Shown piece after piece: positions 6,132 through 10,581 of a stretch of DNA of 10,581 bases. The notes under the pieces were generated by a model that made no database searches, was not told where the DNA came from, and worked only from the letters and a program-made list of their open reading frames with translations. Within the stretch, counting starts at the first letter, position 1, and each line of letters opens with the position of its first letter. The stretch comes from UBA2277 sp035477615 (GTDB lineage Bacteria; Patescibacteriota; Microgenomatia; UBA1400; MFAQ01), in the NCBI GenBank assembly GCA_035477615.1, contig DATIKJ010000029.1, positions 1 through 10,581 of the forward strand, given 5' to 3'. Made by a program: the position numbers and the translations under genes.

Positions 6132-7103
6132 CTAGAGTGATTCTTGTTCGGCCTGGATTTCTTCCATTTCTATTCTTATTTCTTCAGAAATTTCTTTTTC
6201 TATTTTGGCTACAAGCAAGTCGAGATCTTGATGACTAAATGATGATTTTATAATTTTTATTTTTCCTGTTTGTATCATGTTTTCAAAAACGTTCTGTTCT
6301 TTATCACTTAAAGCACCATACCCTTTTGTTTTGAAGTATTTTTTGGGATTACTAATATCTATATTCATGTCGTGGGTAACAATGAGATATTGATTAAATT
6401 GTTCTTTTTCATTTACTTTGATGGTTGTTTTTTCGACTCCTTTTCCAAAGTGTTTTAATCCGTGCTGATCACAGTCTTCTCTTTCGTTTATAAAGTTTGC
6501 AACTTTGTTTAAATTTTTGTGAAAGTAGGAAAATTGAGAAAGACAACGTCGATCAAGTCGAAAGCTTGATTTGGCTTCACCAACTCCAATAACTTTTAAG
6601 GTTTTTCCATTAATGTCGGTTTCTACAAAAGAGATGTCGGGGTTTCTGAGATGTGATAGTTCTTGGTAATTATATCGGTCGGGATTATGAAAAAGGGTTG
6701 TTAGTTGTTCGTCAAGACCAACTTCTATCCTACCCTTTTCTATATCATCATATTTTTTGACAATCTCTTTGGGGGAAGATTGATTTGAAGACAAGTTGTA
6801 GATACTATTTTCAATTTTGACAAGCTCTTCAAAAAGTATCCCTTGGACAATAAGTATGTCAGGTGTTTGGCTATTGGGAAACTCAACAGCATTGGCTTTT
6901 AAACCAGCTTTAAGCAGTCTTGATAGGTTTTTTATATCGGGTAATTCTTTAAGAATATTTCTTTGTCTTTCGAGTAGTTTTTCATCATTATTGTCGGGAC
7001 TAGAGATGATTTCGAGGTATACACGTGCTCTTTTATCTTTGGATTTTTCTATCTTCTTATTTTGTTCTTCAATAATGTTTGGTTGTTCCGATGATTCAGG
7101 CAT
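6132..7103 (-). CDS. Candidate PD-(D/E)XK nuclease-fold protein
   Basis: This protein has no recognised family name. Numbering here is for the longer form from TTG at 7139 (335 residues). The segment NPDISF (166-171) is followed after about 15 residues by VIGVGEAKSS (183-192). P167-D168 with E188-x-K190 is the active-site spacing of PD-(D/E)XK nucleases. A downstream R-x7-Q-x2-Y pattern (about 194-205) also fits that fold. The N-terminal 60 residues and the last 30 are charged helix. I chose ATG 7103 because TTG-7139 has no Shine-Dalgarno and TATAGT (7115-7110) sits 6 nt before this ATG, suggesting a leaderless mRNA. The TTG alternative would place the start 15 nt after the upstream dehydrogenase gene. 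No methylase or toxin partner is adjacent. Confidence 0.75.
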   Translation of the reverse strand: MPESSEQPNIIEEQNKKIEKSKDKRARVYLEIISSPDNNDEKLLERQRNILKELPDIKNLSRLLKAGLKANAVEFPNSQTPDILIVQGILFEELVKIENSIYNLSSNQSSPKEIVKKYDDIEKGRIEVGLDEQLTTLFHNPDRYNYQELSHLRNPDISFVETDINGKTLKVIGVGEAKSSFRLDRRCLSQFSYFHKNLNKVANFINEREDCDQHGLKHFGKGVEKTTIKVNEKEQFNQYLIVTHDMNIDISNPKKYFKTKGYGALSDKEQNVFENMIQTGKIKIIKSSFSHQDLDLLVAKIEKEISEEIRIEMEEIQAEQESL

Positions 7104-7109
7104 AAATAC

Positions 7110-7139
7110 ACTATAAACATTTTCTATGTGATAAGGCAA
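7110..7139 (-). promoter_or_regulatory. Possible promoter for leaderless expression of the PD-(D/E)XK candidate
   Basis: On the - strand TTGCCT (7139-7134) and TATAGT (7115-7110) are 18 nt apart. The predicted start coincides with the ATG at 7103. If real, the bases between 7139 and 7104 are promoter, not coding. Confidence 0.4.
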
Positions 7140-7154
7140 TAGTGAGTTTAAAAA

Positions 7155-8102
7155 TTAACTTAGTTTTTCTTTGAGTTTTGTCAGCATTTCTAGAGTCATC
7201 TTTGAAAGATCAAATTCATGTTGCCAACCCCAGTCGGTTCTTGCATCGCTATCATCAATCGATTTTGGCCAGGAGTTGGCAATATTCTGACGATTGTCTG
7301 GTGAGTAAGTCACTTCACAAGATAAGTGCTTATTGATTTCTGCTGCTAATTCATCAGTACGGAAACTAATGGCTGAAAAGTTGTATGGTTTGTACTCTGT
7401 AAGTTGTTCCTGAGGTTTTCTCATCAGTTCTAGTGTGCCCCTTATGGCATCATCCATGTACATCATAGGTAAGACGGTGTCGGCAGAAACAAAGCAGTCA
7501 TATTTTCCATTTTTAATGGCCTCATAAAAGATAGCGACGGCGTAGTCTGTGGTTCCCCCGCCTGGCTCAGCCTTCCAACTAATGAGACCTGGATAACGAA
7601 TAGTACGAACATCAAGATTATATTTTTGGTGATAGTAACGACAAAGGAGTTCACCAGCTACTTTGGTTACTCCGTACATAGTGGTTGGTTCGAGAATAGT
7701 TTTCTGAGGCGTGTTGTCTCTTGGTGTTGTGGGACCAAAAGCAGCGATAGAGCTGGGCCAAAACACTTTGATATGGTTCGATACAGCAATATCGAGAATG
7801 GACTTTAGACCAACAACATTTATTTTCCAGGTTAGGTCTGGGTCTTGTTCACCTCTTGCGGACAAGAGTGAGACAAGATGATAAATTTCACCAATGTTGT
7901 AATGAACAACACACGCTTGGAGTCTTTCTTTGTCGAGAATATCAAACTTTTCGGATATACCATCGAAGTTTTCAGGAATATTGATGTCCATGGCAATGAC
8001 ATTATCTTTGCCGTGGAGGTCTTGAAGGCTCTTAACTAGTTCGCTACCAATTTGGCCAAAAGCGCCGGTAACTAAGATTCTTTTTGAGTTTTCCTCCATC
8101 AT
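7155..8102 (-). CDS. tdh: SDR-type L-threonine 3-dehydrogenase
   Basis: It oxidises L-threonine to 2-amino-3-oxobutanoate with NAD+, the first step of threonine breakdown to glycine and acetyl-CoA, in the cytoplasm. The 315-residue protein is the short-chain (epimerase-like) type, not the zinc type. It has the Rossmann motif GAFGQIG (13-19), the segment LSARGEQDP (80-88), WPSSIAAFGPTTP (115-127) with the active-site serine, and the Tyr143-x3-Lys147 pair in YGVTK. RYPGLISW (169-176), PGGGTTDYA (180-188) and LPMMYMDDA (211-219) follow, all strongly typical of the family. No partner ligase (2-amino-3-ketobutyrate CoA ligase) is in the window. Two adjacent ATGs (8102 and 8099) compete; only a weak AAGG lies upstream. 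A related sugar epimerase is less likely given the C-terminal RQ-IA-SWPKSIDDS-A--DWGW pattern. Confidence 0.9.
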   Translation of the reverse strand: MMEENSKRILVTGAFGQIGSELVKSLQDLHGKDNVIAMDINIPENFDGISEKFDILDKERLQACVVHYNIGEIYHLVSLLSARGEQDPDLTWKINVVGLKSILDIAVSNHIKVFWPSSIAAFGPTTPRDNTPQKTILEPTTMYGVTKVAGELLCRYYHQKYNLDVRTIRYPGLISWKAEPGGGTTDYAVAIFYEAIKNGKYDCFVSADTVLPMMYMDDAIRGTLELMRKPQEQLTEYKPYNFSAISFRTDELAAEINKHLSCEVTYSPDNRQNIANSWPKSIDDSDARTDWGWQHEFDLSKMTLEMLTKLKEKLS

Positions 8103-8143
8103 TTAATATTACAACCTTGATGTGTAAGAGGGAAAGAGTTTTG

Positions 8144-8215
8144 TTGCCGAGCTAGGATTCGAACCTAGGATATCCTCCTCCAAAGGGAGGCGTCCTACCA
8201 CTAGACGACTCGGCA
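8144..8215 (-). tRNA. tRNA-Gln(UUG)
   Basis: On the - strand the acceptor TGCCGAG pairs with CTCGGCA. Its U1-A72 first pair is typical of glutamine tRNA. The D arm is GTCT-AGTGGTA-GGAC. The anticodon stem CCTCC/GGAGG holds the loop CTTTGGA, giving UUG. The T arm CTAGG-TTCGAAT-CCTAG is canonical. The discriminator is A, where Escherichia coli tRNA-Gln has G, and CCA is not encoded. It lies 41 nt upstream of the threonine dehydrogenase gene with no terminator between, so the two may share a transcript. Confidence 0.94.
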
Positions 8216-8249
8216 ATATAAGCTATATTTTATCATCAGCCTCGATAAA

Positions 8250-9095
8250 TTACTCTGTGGGCTCTTGGGCAAGGGCGTAAAGGTTGTTATTTAGATCTGA
8301 ATCAAGTACTAACACCTCTTCATTGTGATTTCCCTTAAGTTTTATGTAATTACTGATTATCTCTTTTACACCAGCCCTTACGTTCTTTGTGTTTTGGATT
8401 GCCTCATAATCTATAAATTTGAGATTTGAAAGTTTAAAACTGGAAAAGTGATTTAATCTACTGGGAATCTCTATGTGATAGACGGCGACCTTAATATCAG
8501 TAATATTAATAAACATTATAGGTTTATTATGTTCTGGAATGATTGAGTATGGGAATTGTTGATTTACAACCATGTCGGTGAAAACTTCGTTTTGAAGTAC
8601 TCTAGTGATTGAGTCTTTGATACTTTCACCCACCTTTGAGTGACCCATGGGGAGTGACAGATCACCTTTTCTTCCAAGCGATGTATTTGAAAGACTTATG
8701 TCATTTCCGATTAGGATTCTATTTTTAAGTTTGGGGGTAGTGATAATGAGAGCTGTTCCCTGCCTCCTTGTAAGTCCAAGTCTAGTGTAATGAAGAATAC
8801 GGTGTAGGGTGTTAGTAGAGACTTGAAGTAGATGAGGTGCAAAGCGGTGGTAGATTTTTTCGAGAGGGATTTTGTAGTTAGCTAATAGGGTTAGAATATA
8901 TAGAGACTCGGATATTTTTGAGTTTGGTCCAGCTGACTTAATTACGCCAAATTTTGAGAGTAAACGAGCGTAGCTAGCAAAAGATATTGGAATACTATGA
9001 TGATGTTTTTGGAAGACCTTATCTATTGAGCCACAGATAAAATATTCAGTGATAAGATTTTTCTCGAACTTAATCTGTTTATTATTATCTGCCAC
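8250..9095 (-). CDS. Degenerate Nudix-domain protein with a helical N-terminal region
   Basis: This 281-residue protein has an all-helical N-terminal half (about 10-110) that may contain a helix-turn-helix. From about residue 113 a beta-rich domain follows (GTALIITTPKLKNRILIG). It leads into a Nudix-box-like segment, residues 151-173: Gly151-x5-Glu157-x7-Arg165-V-L-Q-N-Glu170. The box keeps Gly, the first Glu, Arg and the last Glu. It lacks two of the three glutamates of the usual R-E-U-x-E-E core (V166, N169), so hydrolase activity is doubtful and ligand sensing is an alternative. Start is GTG at 9095 with TATAAT exactly 7 nt upstream, indicating a leaderless mRNA; there is no Shine-Dalgarno. 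The gene follows a structured segment that ends with a copy of the tRNA-Gly 3' end. Confidence 0.72.
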   Translation of the reverse strand: MADNNKQIKFEKNLITEYFICGSIDKVFQKHHHSIPISFASYARLLSKFGVIKSAGPNSKISESLYILTLLANYKIPLEKIYHRFAPHLLQVSTNTLHRILHYTRLGLTRRQGTALIITTPKLKNRILIGNDISLSNTSLGRKGDLSLPMGHSKVGESIKDSITRVLQNEVFTDMVVNQQFPYSIIPEHNKPIMFINITDIKVAVYHIEIPSRLNHFSSFKLSNLKFIDYEAIQNTKNVRAGVKEIISNYIKLKGNHNEEVLVLDSDLNNNLYALAQEPTE

Positions 9096-9102
9096 AGTAT
9101 AG

Positions 9103-9108
9103 ATTATA
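9103..9108 (-). promoter_or_regulatory. -10 box TATAAT placed for leaderless transcription of the Nudix-like gene
   Basis: On the - strand TATAAT is followed by 7 nt and then GTG, so the predicted first transcribed base is the start codon. The -35 position falls in the tRNA-Gly 3'-end copy and has no resemblance to TTGACA. Confidence 0.55.
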
Positions 9109-9114
9109 CCTTTT

Positions 9115-9133
9115 GAGCGGGAAACGAGACTCG
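9115..9133 (-). repeat. 19-bp direct repeat of the tRNA-Gly 3' end (candidate att site)
   Basis: These 19 bases are identical to 10465-10483. They cover the 3' half of the T arm, the 3' acceptor strand and the discriminator of tRNA-Gly. Orientation is the same. No other part of a tRNA is present here. A 3'-end fragment downstream of an intact tRNA is the usual mark of integration into that tRNA. Confidence 0.6.
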
Positions 9134-9215
9134 GATTACGTTAATTCCTTTCAGGAATTACTTCATCACCGACTCGCCGGGTTCGTTACGAAACCGGCTC
9201 CGTCATTCTCGTCTC
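9115..9215 (-). other. Structured intergenic segment (copy 2 of a shared motif)
   Basis: Three helices can form. The closing helix pairs 9208-9215 with 9121-9128 (8 bp, one wobble). A hairpin at 9176-9198 has a 10-position stem with one mismatch and loop TTA. A perfect 8-bp hairpin TAATTCCT/AGGAATTA lies at 9142-9160 with a 3-nt loop. On the - strand TGACGGAGCCG (9205-9195) and CGGCGAGTCG (9179-9170) are shared with 53-63 and 71-80. The segment ends in CCCGCTC, as copy 1 does at 132-138. It may be an RNA or an interspersed repeat. Confidence 0.5.
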
Positions 9216-9227
9216 TACTTTTGCCCA

Positions 9228-9258
9228 ACAAATATCCCTCCACGAGGGAGGGATATTA
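9228..9258 (-). terminator. Terminator of the RlmN/Cfr-like transcript
   Basis: ATATCCCTCC pairs with GGAGGGATAT across loop CTCGT (read on the - strand), with tail TTTGTT. It is a perfect 10-bp stem and shares the CCCTCC/GGAGGG core of the terminators at 1889 and 3680. It would also give a moderate + strand signal. Confidence 0.75.
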
Positions 9259-9261
9259 ATT

Positions 9262-9341
9262 GGAGCTGGGGACGGTACTCAGCTCGAACCTACCATTACC
9301 ATTATGGCTATTTCTCAATCTATACCGTCCTATAACCCCAG
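9262..9341 (-). other. Structured 3'-UTR or small-RNA element downstream of the RlmN/Cfr-like gene
   Basis: On the - strand CTGGGG near the start can pair with CCCCAG near the end, and ACGGTA with TACCGT inside it. GGACGGTA/TACCGTCC and GAGCTG/CAGCTC are alternatives that cannot form together with all of these. The 3' end reads CAGCTCCA and the 5' side GGGGTTA, which can pair with a G-U at the third position as in alanine tRNA and tmRNA. The inside does not fold as a normal tRNA: the T-loop-like GGTTCGAGC lacks a proper 5-bp T stem. It lies between the gene's stop codon and its terminator. I cannot assign a class. Confidence 0.4.
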
Positions 9342-9392
9342 ATCTTATTTTAAAACTTAATTTGCTCAAGATCCGAATGCACATTTCAAGTT

Positions 9393-10325
9393 TTAAGAAA
9401 TATCAGGAATAGTTTTCCCCTTTACTAGTTCACCACAACCCGCAAGTATGTCTTGACCATCACTTGAAAATCTACAAGTTTCCACCCTCAAATCATTTAA
9501 TCGAGATTCGAACAAGTCTGCTTCTGAAGAAGAAAGCACAGCATCTTGATTAGTAGAGTTTAAATCGGATATCTTTAAAACAAAACCTTTTCTGTCTTTT
9601 AATAACTCAGACAGTCTTTGAACATCTGCGTCTGTGTCATTAAACCCCCTTACAAGTACATAGTTTAGCTTCACTCTTGTCCCAGTCATTTCAGCATACT
9701 TTTCTGCAGTTTCAACCGTTTCTAAAATGGGAGATGTGTGTGGCATTAATTTTGCTCTTTGTGAATCATTTGAAGCGTGTAGAGAAATGTGTAATTTAAT
9801 AGGAATTGGATATACACCTTCCACAACTTCTTTTCCCAATTGCAAAATTTGTTGTAAATTAAATCCAATAGTGGATAAAGTTGCGCGTGATCTAGGATAT
9901 AATTTACCTAGTTGAATAATTGATTCTTTGACAGCTCTAATATTTGCAAACGGTTCTCCCATACCCATAAATGAAAAAATAATTCCATTGGAAGTTGATG
10001 GTGTAGGAACACTTTCCAAAGAATTTATTGCTTGATCGACAATTTCCTTGCTATCTAAGCTTCTTATAATCCTTTTTGGTTGACCAGGATAAAATTCAAA
10101 AGGTTCTGTGGATCGGCAAAAACCACAACACATTCCGCAGCCAATTTGAGTTGACAAACAAACGACCGATTCTCCATCCACTTCATACCTACCAGACTCA
10201 ATTGTGGTAAATCCCTCGGATTTTGTTATCTGAACTAGTTTTGCCGAGTTTCCATCAGAAGATTTCAATATTTTATCAACGGTTACAGAACGACTTTGAA
10301 GCTGTTTGTAGTTTTCACAACTCAT
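9393..10325 (-). CDS. Short RlmN/Cfr-type radical SAM methyltransferase
   Basis: The family methylates adenine 2503 of 23S rRNA (C2 for RlmN, C8 for Cfr), and RlmN also acts on some tRNAs. The iron-sulfur cluster motif is Cys63-x3-Cys67-x2-Cys70. Cys56 sits seven residues before it, matching the resolving cysteine of RlmN (Cys118 in E. coli). GMGEP (121-125) binds SAM. KLHISLHASND (177-187) is the usual SLHA block. Cys297 in GCGEL matches the methyl-carrying cysteine (Cys355). All catalytic residues are present. The protein has 310 residues, against roughly 350-385 for the family, and starts about 60 residues closer to the cluster, so the N-terminal accessory domain is missing. An in-frame TAG 6 nt before the ATG excludes a longer form. 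No Shine-Dalgarno is seen. The sequence does not tell RlmN from Cfr or a divergent subfamily. It lies between the tRNA-Gly repeats. Confidence 0.88.
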   Translation of the reverse strand: MSCENYKQLQSRSVTVDKILKSSDGNSAKLVQITKSEGFTTIESGRYEVDGESVVCLSTQIGCGMCCGFCRSTEPFEFYPGQPKRIIRSLDSKEIVDQAINSLESVPTPSTSNGIIFSFMGMGEPFANIRAVKESIIQLGKLYPRSRATLSTIGFNLQQILQLGKEVVEGVYPIPIKLHISLHASNDSQRAKLMPHTSPILETVETAEKYAEMTGTRVKLNYVLVRGFNDTDADVQRLSELLKDRKGFVLKISDLNSTNQDAVLSSSEADLFESRLNDLRVETCRFSSDGQDILAGCGELVKGKTIPDIS

Positions 10326-10330
10326 AAGCT

Positions 10331-10336
10331 ATTTTA
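10331..10336 (-). promoter_or_regulatory. Possible -10 box of the RlmN/Cfr-like gene
   Basis: TAAAAT on the - strand ends 5 nt before the ATG, slightly too close for a start exactly at the codon, and no -35 is visible. A small hairpin (ATCCC/GGGAT) lies just upstream at 10343-10359. Confidence 0.3.
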
Positions 10337-10428
10337 AGTCTAAATCCCTTCTTTGGGATAACATTTTTCAAGATTAATGACTACTATTTATTTCTCTTGG
10401 TTCGAACCTGCTTTTTAATCGTTTTATT

Positions 10429-10458
10429 GGACAATTCGTAATTTTACGAATTTAGTCC
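10429..10458. repeat. Perfect palindrome beside tRNA-Gly
   Basis: AATTCGTAA (10433-10441) and TTACGAATT (10444-10452) form a perfect 9-bp inverted repeat with a 2-nt centre. GGAC and GTCC flank it. It starts 4 nt beyond the encoded CCA end of tRNA-Gly. Neither strand has a clear T-run, so it is a weak terminator candidate. It could be an RNA-processing hairpin or a recombination or protein-binding site. Confidence 0.6.
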
Positions 10459-10462
10459 CATC

Positions 10463-10539
<77 letters not shown>

Positions 10540-10543
10540 AATG

Positions 10544-10581
10544 TGCCAAGCTGAGGAGTCGGACCTCAATCTCGTGTTTTT
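10544..10581 (-). tRNA. 3' part of a tRNA cut by the window edge
   Basis: On the - strand the T stem TGAGG/CCTCA is perfect, followed by a 7-nt acceptor strand GCTTGGC and discriminator A, without encoded CCA. The T loop is TCCGACT, again with C where position 55 is normally U. What remains of the anticodon arm begins AAAAACACG, so the third anticodon base is probably A. The D arm and 5' acceptor strand lie beyond the window. The short variable region excludes Leu, Ser and Tyr; Phe fits but is not proven. Confidence 0.65.

Noticed and set aside
6132..8102. Restriction-modification or toxin-antitoxin pair around the PD-(D/E)XK candidate
   Set aside because: The neighbours are a clear threonine dehydrogenase and a small coiled-coil protein; neither has methylase, specificity or antitoxin features.
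9262..9290. T-box antiterminator on the + strand
   Set aside because: A GGGGACGGTAC stretch loosely recalls the T-box sequence, but the conserved TGGNACCGCG core, the specifier stem and a downstream + strand gene are absent.
9262..9341. A canonical tRNA or complete tmRNA gene
   Set aside because: The ends resemble alanine tRNA/tmRNA, but there is no proper T arm or D arm, the acceptor has an A-C mismatch and several wobbles, and 80 nt is far too short for a tmRNA with a tag-coding region.
10395..10412. GGTTCGAACC near 10399 as another tRNA remnant
   Set aside because: The palindrome looks like a T-loop motif, but flanking bases do not form a T stem or acceptor strand, so it is most likely chance.

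Overview
The window is AT-rich bacterial DNA holding ten protein-coding genes, four complete tRNA genes and the 3' part of a fifth. I infer a member of the Candidate Phyla Radiation (Patescibacteria). The grounds are small genes of no recognised family beside a few housekeeping enzymes, solitary tRNAs most of which lack an encoded CCA, low G+C, and several genes with no Shine-Dalgarno but a -10 box directly before the start codon. This is inference; no rRNA or marker protein in the window fixes the lineage.

Layout. Positions 1-150 hold a terminator and a GC-rich structured segment. The + strand then carries a DUF5680-like gene (167-658), tRNA-Leu(UAA), an unrecognised acidic protein (939-1706, TTG start with a strong Shine-Dalgarno, promoter inside a dyad) and tRNA-Arg(UCU). 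nadE (ammonia-dependent NAD synthetase) follows on the - strand. It shares a bidirectional terminator with tRNA-Arg and diverges from a TPR-repeat gene at 3010-3672. From 3707 to the right edge everything is on the - strand: typA/bipA GTPase, a small coiled-coil protein, a candidate PD-(D/E)XK-fold protein, an SDR-type L-threonine 3-dehydrogenase, tRNA-Gln(UUG), a protein with a degenerate Nudix box, a short RlmN/Cfr-type radical SAM enzyme, tRNA-Gly(GCC) and a truncated tRNA.

The genes do not form one pathway: NAD synthesis (nadE), ribosome/stress GTPase (typA), threonine catabolism and predicted rRNA methylation sit side by side as short transcription units. The most unusual part is 9115-10539. 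A 19-bp exact copy of the tRNA-Gly 3' end lies about 1.35 kb downstream of the intact tRNA, in the same orientation, with the RlmN/Cfr-like gene between them. That is the geometry of a small element integrated in a tRNA 3' end, but no integrase is present. The distal copy also ends a roughly 90-nt structured segment that shares an 11-nt and a 10-nt block, in the same order, with the GC-rich segment at 53-138. Both segments follow a terminator, and both lie about 110 nt before the start codon of a gene that looks leaderless.
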